Below, one piece after another: positions 41,289 to 50,167 of a stretch of DNA of 54,751 nucleotides. The notes beneath the pieces were generated by a model. It was not told the DNA's origin, searched no databases, and was given only the letters and a program-made list of their open reading frames with translations. How positions within the stretch are numbered: the stretch's first letter is position 1; each line of letters opens with the position of its first letter. A program made the translations under genes and the position numbers. This DNA comes from Lachnospiraceae bacterium (lineage in GTDB: Bacteria; Bacillota; Clostridia; Lachnospirales; Lachnospiraceae): positions 1-54,751 of the forward strand of contig CAAGFJ010000045.1 of assembly GCA_900769115.1 (NCBI GenBank), in the 5' to 3' direction.

Positions 41289-42878
41289 ATGCAGAAACAA
41301 CAAGTATATAATCCTTATTTACCTTTACATGAATATATTCCGGATGGAGAGCCGCATGTATTCGGAGATCGCGTATATATCTACGGCTCCCATGACAGAG
41401 AAGGTGGGTATACCTTTTGTATGGAAGATTATGTGACCTATTCGGCACCGGTAGATGACCTGTCAGATTGGAGATATGAAGGGGTTATCTACAAGGCATC
41501 ACAGGATCCGTATTATCCGAAGCTTCCGTATATGTTTGCTCCGGATGTCGTGCAGGGCAATGATGGAAAGTACTATCTTTATTATTGCATGGGCGGCGAT
41601 TACGGGCAAGGCGGTTACACCAGACCGATCAGTGTAGCGGTGAGTGACAGTCCGGCCGGTCCGTTTGAATTTTTAGACTACGTCAGAAATGCAGATGGAA
41701 CGTTGATGATGCGGTATATCTGTTTTGATCCGGCAGTTATTAATGACAATGGAACGATCCGTCTTTATTATGGTACGCAGTATAGTTATGAGGAAGATAC
41801 AGATATTGCGACGGATGAGGAAGCTATGCAGATTGAGATGGAGATGTTTGGACGGACAAGAGAAGAGATTCTTTCATATCCGGATAGTATTATGGGACCG
41901 GTAACATTAGTGTTAGAGGATGACATGGTGACAGTGAAGGAAGCTCCGCATCATATTATTCCATATCGGGTGAAAGGAACCGGGTTTGAGGAGCATCCTT
42001 TCTTTGAGGGTTCTTCTATGCGAAAAGTAGGTGAGAAGTATTATTTTATCTATTCGTCCTGGCTGAATCATGAATTGTGTTATGCCACGAGTGATTATCC
42101 GGATCGCGACTTTGTCTTTGGTGGAACGATTGTGTCAAATGGAGATGTCGGTTATCAGGGAAGAGCGGCCGCTGACCGGGTGAATATGACAGGAACGACA
42201 CATGGAAGTATCGTGGAGGTTGAGGGACAATGGTATGTGTTCTATCATCGGCTGACGCACAAGTCGGATTACAGCAGACAGTCCTGTGCAGAGAAGATTG
42301 CTATCAGGGAGGATGGCAGCATTCCACAGGTAGAGATTACAAGCTGTGGATTGAATGAGGGACCTCTTCGGGCAGAGGGAACTTATCCGGCAGTGATCTG
42401 CTGTAACTTAACGAATGGACATATGCCAACCGGCTCGAACAGTATCTATACGATGCTGTTTCCAAATGTTACCCACCGTGAGGATGAAAGGTTCCTTGCA
42501 GAGATTGAGAATGGAACAACAATCGGATACAAATATTTTGACTTCAAGGGGGTAACACAGGTAGGAATTACCATTCGGAAAGAGACAGAGCATAATCGGG
42601 TTGTATATGAGGGTCCGGTGCGTCTGGATGAGCGTTGTGATGAAGAAGTGGAGCGTTGTCAGGAGAAAGCGTCCAGTGGACAGCATATTCCGGCTGCCCT
42701 TGAGGTATATGTGGAAGATCAGAGCGTGCCGGTGGGACGGCTTGCATTAGAAGACAAGTTAGAAGAAGGATGGACGCAGATTTTTGTACCGGTTACAATT
42801 ACGGATGGAACGCATCCGCTTTATCTGGTATATCGGGGCAGTGACCGGATTCAGATGAAAGAGTTGTCTTTTCGGTAG
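41289..42878 (+). CDS. GH43-family glycosidase
   Basis: 529 residues, no signal peptide. Five-bladed propeller features: catalytic-base Asp region EPHVFGDRVYIYGSHD, FAPDVVQGNDGKYYLYYC, and the acid region FFEGSSMRK. The C-terminal part (from about 390) looks like a CBM6-like sandwich. Likely an intracellular beta-xylosidase or alpha-arabinofuranosidase. The ATG at 41289 follows GGAGGACATATCAA; the longer frame is rejected for lack of a site. Grouped with an HD protein and a LacI regulator. Confidence 0.87.
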   Translation: MQKQQVYNPYLPLHEYIPDGEPHVFGDRVYIYGSHDREGGYTFCMEDYVTYSAPVDDLSDWRYEGVIYKASQDPYYPKLPYMFAPDVVQGNDGKYYLYYCMGGDYGQGGYTRPISVAVSDSPAGPFEFLDYVRNADGTLMMRYICFDPAVINDNGTIRLYYGTQYSYEEDTDIATDEEAMQIEMEMFGRTREEILSYPDSIMGPVTLVLEDDMVTVKEAPHHIIPYRVKGTGFEEHPFFEGSSMRKVGEKYYFIYSSWLNHELCYATSDYPDRDFVFGGTIVSNGDVGYQGRAAADRVNMTGTTHGSIVEVEGQWYVFYHRLTHKSDYSRQSCAEKIAIREDGSIPQVEITSCGLNEGPLRAEGTYPAVICCNLTNGHMPTGSNSIYTMLFPNVTHREDERFLAEIENGTTIGYKYFDFKGVTQVGITIRKETEHNRVVYEGPVRLDERCDEEVERCQEKASSGQHIPAALEVYVEDQSVPVGRLALEDKLEEGWTQIFVPVTITDGTHPLYLVYRGSDRIQMKELSFR

Positions 42879-42970
42879 AATGCCGGAGACAATGCGGCAG
42901 GCAGCTCTTGCAGATCCCGAAGCGTGCAGGTGAACAGGAATTGTATGTAGATGGAGGAACAGGAAGAAGC

Positions 42971-43558
42971 ATGGATGAGAGATTAAAGCAACAGTTAGAT
43001 TTTGCATTAGAGATTGATAAGGAGAAGAATATTTTCCGGCAGACGCATCTTTCCGGACATGGCAGAAATGAAAATGATGCAGAGCATGCCTGGCATATGG
43101 CAATTATGGCATATGTATTGAAAGAATATTCCAATGAACCGATTGATGTTGCAAGGGTTATGTTGATGTGTCTGATTCATGATATTGTAGAGATTGATGC
43201 AGGGGATACCTATGCATATGATGCCGAGAATCTGAAAACGCAGAAAGCAAGGGAAGATGCGGCAAAGGATAGAATCTTTTCACTGCTGCCGAAGGAGCAG
43301 AAAGAAGAATTGATTCAATTATTTGACGAGTTTGAAGCGTTTCAGACTGCAGAATCGAAGTTTGCTCATGCGATGGATAATCTGCAACCATTGATGCTGA
43401 ATAACAGTAATGGCGGCGGTGATTGGAAAGAACATGATGTTTCAGCAGCACAGGTGTATGGGAGACAGGAGAAGACGCGCCTTGGTTCTGAGAAGTTGTT
43501 TGAGGTAATCGATCAGGTGCTTCAGGATAACATACGCAAGGGAACAATCAAAGAATAA
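42971..43558 (+). CDS. HD-domain phosphohydrolase (YfbR/HDDC2-like)
   Basis: 195 residues. The HD motifs are DAEHAWHMAIMA, LIHDIVEIDAGDTYAYD and the distal DNLQPLMLN. Relatives are 5'-nucleotidases acting on deoxynucleoside monophosphates. The start at 42971 follows GGAGGAACAGGAAG. Lies between GH43 and LacI genes, without an obvious pathway link. Confidence 0.85.
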   Translation: MDERLKQQLDFALEIDKEKNIFRQTHLSGHGRNENDAEHAWHMAIMAYVLKEYSNEPIDVARVMLMCLIHDIVEIDAGDTYAYDAENLKTQKAREDAAKDRIFSLLPKEQKEELIQLFDEFEAFQTAESKFAHAMDNLQPLMLNNSNGGGDWKEHDVSAAQVYGRQEKTRLGSEKLFEVIDQVLQDNIRKGTIKE

Positions 43559-43578
43559 GCAGATATAGGAGAGAATAT

Positions 43579-44574
43579 ATGGCAACCATTAAGGATATTG
43601 CTGCTAAAGCTGGTGTATCACCGGCAGCTGTTTCCAGAATATTGAACAAGGATATTACGTTGTCGGTATCGGAGGATACGAGAAAGCGTGTGTTAGCGGC
43701 AGCGGAGCAATTACATTATCATAAGAATCGAACCGTGAATAAGAAGAATTTCCGGTTAGGCATTGTGCAATGGTTCTCTGCGGAACAAGAGATGCAGGAT
43801 AGTTATTATCTGTTGATCCGGAAAGGAATTGAGGATTTTTGTAAGCGGAATTCGGTATCGATTGTCCAGACGTTCAAGAGCGATACAGATTATATCGAGA
43901 AGCTCAAGAATGTGGATGGTTTAGTCTGTATTGGGAAGTTTAGTGGGACGGAGGTTCGCCGGTTTATTGCAATTTGTAAGAATACCATTTTCTTAGACAT
44001 GATGGTTGATAACTATGAGATTACGACGGTTACGATGGATTTTCATCAGGCAGTCGCAACGGCATTAGATTATCTGGTAGAGTTAGGACATGAGAGAATT
44101 GCATTCTTAGGAGGAAAGGAATATGCAGGACATGAGCGGATACGGGATGAACGGCGACATGCCTTTGCTTCCTATATGAGAAAGCATAAGCTGGAATATA
44201 AGACCTTCCTTCGGGAAGGGGAATTTAATACTGCTTCGGGATATCAGATGATGAAGGATCTGCTGTGTGCAGAACAACTGCCAACGGCTGTATTTGCGGC
44301 GAGCGATGCAATTGCTTTTGGAGCAATGAAGGCAATTCAGGAGAAAGGGTTATCCATTCCGGAAGATATCTCTGTAATTGGGTTTAATGATACGGAGATG
44401 GGGGCTTATACTTCTCCGGCATTAACGACTATCCATGCACCGGCATACGATATGGGACAGCATGGGGCGAATCTTTCGTATGTGGCATCGAACTTAAGTA
44501 TCACAACACCGTTGAAGGTTAAGATTCCATGCTATCTTGTGAAAAGGGAGTCTTGTTGTGCATGCACGAAGTAA
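43579..44574 (+). CDS. LacI/GalR-family regulator
   Basis: 331 residues. HTH ATIKDIAAKAGVSPAAVSRILNKD, then a sensor domain with NIxFD-type segments such as FAASDAIAFGAMKAIQEKGLSIPEDISVIGFND. It resembles GalR/MsmR-type regulators. Probable target is the GH43 unit upstream; no clear operator was found. Confidence 0.9.
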   Translation: MATIKDIAAKAGVSPAAVSRILNKDITLSVSEDTRKRVLAAAEQLHYHKNRTVNKKNFRLGIVQWFSAEQEMQDSYYLLIRKGIEDFCKRNSVSIVQTFKSDTDYIEKLKNVDGLVCIGKFSGTEVRRFIAICKNTIFLDMMVDNYEITTVTMDFHQAVATALDYLVELGHERIAFLGGKEYAGHERIRDERRHAFASYMRKHKLEYKTFLREGEFNTASGYQMMKDLLCAEQLPTAVFAASDAIAFGAMKAIQEKGLSIPEDISVIGFNDTEMGAYTSPALTTIHAPAYDMGQHGANLSYVASNLSITTPLKVKIPCYLVKRESCCACTK

Positions 44575-44636
44575 GATTGTGGTATTTTTAGGGAAGCTTT
44601 ATTGGAATCCGGAAAAATATGTGAAAACTGCATAAA

Positions 44637-44671
44637 GAAAAAAATACAATCCGAAGGGATTGTATTTTTTT
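44637..44671 (+). terminator. Terminator after the LacI gene
   Basis: AAATACAATCC-GAAG-GGATTGTATTT hairpin with A and T tracts on both sides. Confidence 0.88.
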
Positions 44672-44755
44672 GAAGAAAAGCATGACAATGGAAGAAATTA
44701 GTAGTACACTATTGCAGTTGATATATAAGATATAAGAGGAAAGAGGCGTTAGAAT

Positions 44756-45148
44756 TTGAAGTATATGAAACAGTTTTGTTTAATTATGTTCATTTCATTT
44801 TTAGGAGAAGTATTACACCATTATCTGCCGTTACCAATTCCGTCAAGCATTTATGGTCTGGTGATTCTGTTTGTTGGTCTGATGACCGGTGTGGTAAAGC
44901 TATCCCATGTAGAGGAGACAGGAAGATTCTTAATTGAGATCATGCCACTGATGTTCATTCCGGCAGCCGTTGGTTTGTTGGAAAGCTGGGGCATCTTAGC
45001 ACCAATCTGGATTCCAATCGTTGGAATTACCCTGATCACAACGGTAATTGTGATGATCGTATCCGGTAAAATCACCCAGTTTGTAATCCGTTTAGAGAAT
45101 CAGGAAGAAAAATCATTTGGTGCAAAAGGAGTGGAAGCCAATGAATGA
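44756..45148 (+). CDS. lrgA: LrgA/CidA-family holin-like protein
   Basis: 130 residues with four membrane helices; LPLPIPSSIYGLVILFVGLM and MPLMFIPAAVGLLESW are family hallmarks. With LrgB it modulates murein hydrolase release or organic-acid (pyruvate) transport. TTG start after AAAGAGG; an ATG at 44765 is possible. Overlaps lrgB by 8 bases. Confidence 0.88.
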   Translation: MKYMKQFCLIMFISFLGEVLHHYLPLPIPSSIYGLVILFVGLMTGVVKLSHVEETGRFLIEIMPLMFIPAAVGLLESWGILAPIWIPIVGITLITTVIVMIVSGKITQFVIRLENQEEKSFGAKGVEANE

Positions 45149-45833
45149 TCTGTTTGTGGAATCTGTATTTTTTGGCGTAGTATTAAGTCTGGTTGCCTAT
45201 GAAGCAGGTGTTCAGCTTAAGAAGCGGATTGATTTTATGTTATTTAACCCATTACTGCTTGCGATTGCCATTACGATGGTGGTATTATTGGCATGTCATG
45301 TGGATTATGATATATACTATGAAGGTGCAAAGTATTTAAGCTATCTGCTGACACCGGCAACGGTTTGTCTGGCAATCCCATTATATCAGCAGATGGAATT
45401 GCTGAAGGGAAACTGGAAGGCAATTGTAGTTGGTATCTGTACTGGTGTGTTGACCAGTCTGACCAGTGTTCTGGTATTTTCCCTGGTTGCGGGATTGAAT
45501 CACAAGCAGTATGTGACGATGCTGCCGAAGTCTATTACCACGGCAATCGGCATGGGTGTATCAGAAGAATTAGGCGGTTATGTGACAATTACGGTTGCGG
45601 TCATTGTAATAACAGGATTATTTGGCAATATGATCGCAGATATAATCTGTAAGGTGTTCCGGATTGAAGAACCGATTGCAAAGGGAATTGCCATTGGAAG
45701 CTCCGCTCATGCCATGGGAACTTCAAAGGCAATGGAGATGGGTGAGATTGAAGGAGCAATGAGCAGTCTTTCGATTGCGGTAGCAGGCTTGCTGACCGTG
45801 GTGGGCGCTTCCGTGTTTGCTAACTTTATATAG
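45141..45833 (+). CDS. lrgB: LrgB-family membrane protein
   Basis: 230 residues with about six helices. Family segments: LYQQMELLKGNWKAI, LPKSITTAIGMGVSEELGG and IAIGSSAHAMGTSKAMEMGEIEGAMSSLS. The ATG at 45141 follows AAAAGGAGTGGAAGCCA. Acts with LrgA. Confidence 0.92.
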   Translation: MNDLFVESVFFGVVLSLVAYEAGVQLKKRIDFMLFNPLLLAIAITMVVLLACHVDYDIYYEGAKYLSYLLTPATVCLAIPLYQQMELLKGNWKAIVVGICTGVLTSLTSVLVFSLVAGLNHKQYVTMLPKSITTAIGMGVSEELGGYVTITVAVIVITGLFGNMIADIICKVFRIEEPIAKGIAIGSSAHAMGTSKAMEMGEIEGAMSSLSIAVAGLLTVVGASVFANFI

Positions 45834-45922
45834 AATATCTTACGAGATCATACCTCTATATCAAGAGTGATTTCTTAAGATAGATTACAGAGAATCAGGA
45901 TTGATCATAGGAGGATATTTAC

Positions 45923-46747
45923 GTGAGTACAAAATATGTATTTTTGGATATTGATGGAACGTTGGTAGGTGCAGACGGCAGAGTCCCGGAAAGTGCTGTG
46001 GAGGCAATCAGACGGGCAAGGGAAAATGGTCATAAGATATTCATCTGTTCCGGGCGCTGCCGTTGTGAGATGCATGAGAATATACTGTGCGTTCCGTTAG
46101 ATGGAATCGTAGGCTCGGCAGGAGCCTACGTTGAGATAGATGGCAGGGTAATCTTTCACCGTTCTATGACGGAAGAGATGAATGCAAGGTTATTGGATTA
46201 TTTCTTAAGCCGTGGTATGGCCATCCTGTTAGAAACGAATGGAGAGCTGTATGGCAATGCTATGGCAATCCGCTATATGCAGGAGAATGCAGATTATTGT
46301 GAGGCGAATGGATTGCCGTATGATAAGCCGTTATACGATCTGGTACAGCCGCTTGCGGATGTGCAGGAGCCTGCAAAGCTGGCAGTGAATAAGCTGATCT
46401 ATATTACGAAGAAGTATGATCCGGAAGAGGTGCGCCGGGATCTTGGCGAGGAGTTCACGGTGGTAGACAGCGCGATTGATATGCCCGGTAACAGCGGTGA
46501 GGTATCGGAGAAAGGAATGCATAAGGGTGTTGGGATTGAGACAGCCATCCGGCATTATGGAGCAGATATGGCAGATACGATCGGCATTGGTGATGGTGAG
46601 AATGACATGGGTATGCTCCGAGCATGTGCAGTCGGAATTGCCATGGGTAACGCCAATCCGATCCTCAAAGAGATCGCCGATTATGAGACGAGTGCTGTTG
46701 GTGAGGATGGAATTAAGAATGCGTTTATGCATTATGGTTTGATATAG
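45923..46747 (+). CDS. Cof-type HAD phosphatase
   Basis: 274 residues. Nucleophile and general acid in FLDIDGT, cap domain in the middle, and GIGDGENDMGML as motif IV near residue 215. Dephosphorylates sugar phosphates or cofactors; substrate unknown. Followed after 11 bases by a histidine phosphatase, so the two form an operon. Confidence 0.9.
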   Translation: MSTKYVFLDIDGTLVGADGRVPESAVEAIRRARENGHKIFICSGRCRCEMHENILCVPLDGIVGSAGAYVEIDGRVIFHRSMTEEMNARLLDYFLSRGMAILLETNGELYGNAMAIRYMQENADYCEANGLPYDKPLYDLVQPLADVQEPAKLAVNKLIYITKKYDPEEVRRDLGEEFTVVDSAIDMPGNSGEVSEKGMHKGVGIETAIRHYGADMADTIGIGDGENDMGMLRACAVGIAMGNANPILKEIADYETSAVGEDGIKNAFMHYGLI

Positions 46748-46758
46748 GAGAAAAATAT

Positions 46759-47292
46759 ATGGCATATGTGTACTTTGCAAGACACGGGCAGACCGTGTGG
46801 AATGTAGAGAATAAGATCTGCGGGGCAACTGATATTGAATTGACAGAATTAGGACATCAGCAGGCGATCGAACTTGGTGAGAAGATCGTGGCAGAGGGAA
46901 TTACATTTGATGAGATCCTGTATTCACCGCTTGTGCGGGCGGCGGAGACAGCACGACATGTATCGGAGATCACCGGTGTTCCGATGCGGGAAGAACCAAG
47001 ACTGAAAGAACAGAACTTTGGTAAATATGAATCAACTCCTCGTCACGGAGAGGAATTCGAGATTGCCAAGACGCACTTCATTGATCACTATGAGGGCGGT
47101 GAATCTATGCTGCAGATGGCACAGAGAATCTATAATCTGTTAGATGAGGTTATGGCGGCAGATAAGACATACCTGCTAGTGGCGCATAACGGAATCTCCC
47201 GTTTTGTAGAGTCGTATTTTCACGATATGACGAATGAGGAATTCGCTGCATTCGGCATCCGGAATTGTGAGATCCGGAAGTATGAAAGATAG
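46759..47292 (+). CDS. Histidine phosphatase (phosphoglycerate-mutase-like)
   Basis: 177 residues. Catalytic RHGQTVWN near the start, second arginine in SPLVRAAETA, second histidine in LVAHNGISR. Small-molecule phosphatase of the PGM superfamily; substrate unknown. A strong terminator follows. Confidence 0.9.
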   Translation: MAYVYFARHGQTVWNVENKICGATDIELTELGHQQAIELGEKIVAEGITFDEILYSPLVRAAETARHVSEITGVPMREEPRLKEQNFGKYESTPRHGEEFEIAKTHFIDHYEGGESMLQMAQRIYNLLDEVMAADKTYLLVAHNGISRFVESYFHDMTNEEFAAFGIRNCEIRKYER

Positions 47293-47300
47293 AAGTTAGT

Positions 47301-47352
47301 AAAAGGAGCAACACCTGACCCCCGTTTTGGGTTGGGACGTTGTTCCTTTTTT
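47301..47352 (+). terminator. Terminator after the phosphatase pair
   Basis: AAAAGGAGCAAC...GACCCC pairs with GGGTTGGGAC...GTTGTTCCTTTT, ending in a T tract. Confidence 0.85.
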
Positions 47353-47376
47353 AGATATTGAAAAGGACTGAGCATT

Positions 47377-47508
47377 TTGTATCGAAATATCCAAGATGAT
47401 TTGGAAGATGTTAGTGACGAGTTTGCAGTGTTAAATGGACGGGAAGAATCAGATGCAATTTGCAAAGATAATTTTCATGGATATACAGCCTGGATTGTGG
47501 TACAATGA
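47377..47508 (+). other. 43-codon open frame, likely fragment
   Basis: A TTG-initiated frame, MYRNIQDDLEDVSDEF..., ends in YTAWIVVQ. No clear ribosome site is present. The composition is protein-like and acidic; it may be the remnant of a gene between two terminated units. Low confidence. Confidence 0.25.
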
Positions 47509-47589
47509 GAGAAAGCATTCGTGGTTGCTCCATGGATAAAGGAAAATTGGAATAACTCGGATATATGTTGAAAAGGAAAGGGGATACTT

Positions 47590-49683
47590 ATGAAGTCTAT
47601 TAAGATGAAACTGATCGTGTCTATATTGACCTGTTCATTGTTGACAGCAGTTCTGATCGGAGTTCTTGCGATCTCGAATTCAATGAAGACAGCAGGGAAT
47701 GATGCGGTAGCTAAGATGCAGCTGACAGGGTTGAAGAAAGCAGGAGAGATCAACTCGGTGATTCAGAAGATTGAACAGTCGGTAGATACGATGAGTGAAG
47801 TTGCAATGAGTGGTTTTGATTATGAGAAGTTTGTGAAAAGCAAGGAATATGCTGACAGCTATACGGACAAGGTGGAGAAGACGGTATTGAATTTTGCCAA
47901 TCACACCAATGGAGCGGTGACAGTGTATCTTCGGTATAATCCGAAGTATTCCAATCCGACTTCCGGTATATTTGCACAGCGACCATCCCTTGATAGTGAT
48001 TTAGAATCTCTGACACCGACCGATTTTTCTATGTATGAAGAAGGTGATATGGAGCATGTGGGATGGTATTATCTTCCGGTTCAGGCAGGGAAAGCAATCT
48101 GGATGTCTCCATACATGAATGAGAATGTTAATATCTACATGATCTCTTATGTGGTACCACTCTTTGCGGAAGATGGAACTTCAATCGGTGTAATCGGTAT
48201 GGATATTGATTTTTCACAGATTACAGATCTGGTAGACGAGACAAAGATCTATCAGTCAGGATATGCATTTCTGATGGATGCGGATGGAGCGATCACTTAT
48301 CATAAGCAGGCAGATAATGGAACTATAATCACGGATATGGATCCATCACTTGCTAAGGCTACAGAGATCATAACGGATGAGGACAAGCAGGGAATAGCAA
48401 TGCAGTATTCTTATCAGGGAACGAAGAAGCAGTTGCTATACAATAATTTGGATAATGGAATGAAGTTTGTTCTGACTGCGCCGGAGGATGAGATATACGG
48501 AGAGGCTTACAGCCTGGTTCGGATGATACTAGCTGCAATGCTGATAGCCGTTGTGATCGCAGCGGTAATTGGAACCGTTATGGGTACCAGAATGGCAAAC
48601 CCAATCCGGCAGTTGACTGCTATCATTGATCAGACAGCACAGTTGGATTTTAGCCCGACGGAGAACGGAGGTAAGCTTCGCCGGCAAAAGGATGAGATTG
48701 GTGTTATGGCGAAGCAGATCCACAAGATGCGTAAGACGTTATGCGGTCTGATGGAAGATCTTCAGCAGACACAACAGATATTGGAAGAGAATACGGAAGA
48801 CCTGAATCAGCTTATGAAGCAGAATAGCGATTTTGCGGAGGATAATTCAGCGGTAACACAAGAGCTGGCTGCGGGAATGCAGGAGACGAGCTCGAATACA
48901 GAACGGATTGTGGAGAATGTAGAGATCATGAAGCAAAGCTCTGACAGTATTCATCAATTAGCGGTGGATGGCGAGAATAATTCGGGACAGATCCAGGCAA
49001 GAGCAGAGAAGATGGAACGGATCAGCATGGAATCCCGCAATAAGACAGATCAGATGTATGAGGTAATGAAAGAGAAGAGTGAGGAAGCCATGGAACAGTC
49101 GAAGGCGGTACAGAAGATCAATGTACTGACGGATAATATCAAGGATATCTCTTCCCAGACGAATCTGTTGGCACTCAATGCGAATATAGAAGCGGCAAGA
49201 GCCGGTGAAGCAGGAAGAGGTTTTGCGGTAGTAGCTTCTGAGATCGGAACGCTTGCTTCCCAGACGTTAGACACGGTTTCCACAATTGATTCCATTGTGC
49301 ATGAAGTAAATGGAGCAGTAACGAATATGACAGAGTGTCTGACAACCATTATGGAGTTTCTTGGTAATACGGTTCTCGAGGACTATAATAACTTTGCTAA
49401 GATGGGAGAGCAGTATCGTATGGATGCGGACGCTTTTCAGCATGTTATGCAGGAGACCGGAACGGCTGTTGTTGATCTGCAGCAGCATATTGACCAGATC
49501 AGTAATACAGTTGCGGATATTAATTATATGGTGGAGCAGTCTACAAACGGAATCAGTGGTATTGCAGAAAAGTCCGGCAGCACGCAGAGTCTGGTTATGG
49601 ATGGGTATGATAAGCTTCAGGAATGTAACAAGTCAGTCAATGTGATCAAAGATTTTGTGGCACAGTTTAATCTTAACAGGTAA
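47590..49683 (+). CDS. Methyl-accepting chemotaxis protein
   Basis: 697 residues. TM1 about 7-29, a dCache-type extracellular sensor (about 35-305), TM2 about 308-332, HAMP, then a long signalling coiled coil with the tip ISSQTNLLALNANIEAARAGEAGRGFAVVASEI (about 518-552). Suggests a motile organism or one with chemosensory arrays; no che or flagellar genes are in the window. Ligand unknown; dCache domains often bind amino acids or amines. Confidence 0.93.
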   Translation: MKSIKMKLIVSILTCSLLTAVLIGVLAISNSMKTAGNDAVAKMQLTGLKKAGEINSVIQKIEQSVDTMSEVAMSGFDYEKFVKSKEYADSYTDKVEKTVLNFANHTNGAVTVYLRYNPKYSNPTSGIFAQRPSLDSDLESLTPTDFSMYEEGDMEHVGWYYLPVQAGKAIWMSPYMNENVNIYMISYVVPLFAEDGTSIGVIGMDIDFSQITDLVDETKIYQSGYAFLMDADGAITYHKQADNGTIITDMDPSLAKATEIITDEDKQGIAMQYSYQGTKKQLLYNNLDNGMKFVLTAPEDEIYGEAYSLVRMILAAMLIAVVIAAVIGTVMGTRMANPIRQLTAIIDQTAQLDFSPTENGGKLRRQKDEIGVMAKQIHKMRKTLCGLMEDLQQTQQILEENTEDLNQLMKQNSDFAEDNSAVTQELAAGMQETSSNTERIVENVEIMKQSSDSIHQLAVDGENNSGQIQARAEKMERISMESRNKTDQMYEVMKEKSEEAMEQSKAVQKINVLTDNIKDISSQTNLLALNANIEAARAGEAGRGFAVVASEIGTLASQTLDTVSTIDSIVHEVNGAVTNMTECLTTIMEFLGNTVLEDYNNFAKMGEQYRMDADAFQHVMQETGTAVVDLQQHIDQISNTVADINYMVEQSTNGISGIAEKSGSTQSLVMDGYDKLQECNKSVNVIKDFVAQFNLNR

Positions 49684-49692
49684 GGTTTTTAC

Positions 49693-49721
49693 TTGCATTT
49701 GGCGTGTATTTATGCTAGTAT
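49693..49721 (+). promoter_or_regulatory. gat operon promoter (extended -10)
   Basis: TTGCAT, 17 bases, TAGTAT with a preceding TGC. A start near 49728 gives a leader of about 130 bases before gatC. Confidence 0.6.
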
Positions 49722-49750
49722 CAGACTAACTGTGAAAGTGACAGAGTCGT

Positions 49751-49779
49751 CCCAGAGTTGTTATGACTCTGGGATTTTT
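49751..49779 (+). terminator. Terminator in the gat leader
   Basis: CCCAGAGT (49751-49758) pairs with ACTCTGGG (49766-49773), then T's. CAGAGTC (49742-49748) can pair instead with GACTCTG (49765-49771). May end the chemoreceptor transcript or attenuate gatCAB. Confidence 0.65.
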
Positions 49780-49861
49780 CATGAGGATTGCAATATACGA
49801 GATATGAGTAGTAGATAGCTGGTCATTTATTTCGTATAGAATAGATGACAGGAGGTATATT

Positions 49862-50149
49862 ATGCAGATAACGGATGAGACAATTGAGTATGTAGGAATT
49901 CTTGCCAAGCTGGAATTGTCCGATGAAGAGAAGGAGCAGGCTAAGAACGATATGTCCAATATGTTGGAGTATGTCGGTAAGTTAAATGAGTTAGATACAG
50001 ATGGTGTAGAACCAATGAGTCATACATTTTCTGTGCACAATGTATTTCGGGAAGATGTTGTAACCAATGGGGATGACAGAGAGAATATGTTAAAGAATGC
50101 ACCGGAGCAGAAGGATGGAGCGTACAAGGTGCCTAAGACATTTGACTAA
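49862..50149 (+). CDS. gatC: GatC, amidotransferase subunit C
   Basis: 95 residues; small belt subunit of the GatCAB complex that converts Glu-tRNA(Gln) and Asp-tRNA(Asn) to the amidated forms. TIEYVGILAKLELSDEEK and DGVEPMSHTFSVHNVFREDVV are typical. First gene of gatCAB; start after ACAGGAGGTATATT. Confidence 0.93.
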   Translation: MQITDETIEYVGILAKLELSDEEKEQAKNDMSNMLEYVGKLNELDTDGVEPMSHTFSVHNVFREDVVTNGDDRENMLKNAPEQKDGAYKVPKTFD

Positions 50150-50167
50150 GACAGGAAGGAGAACAAC

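Noticed and set aside
49722..49861. T-box leader for gatCAB
   Set aside because: The leader is too short and lacks the T-box AGGGTGGNACCGCG element.
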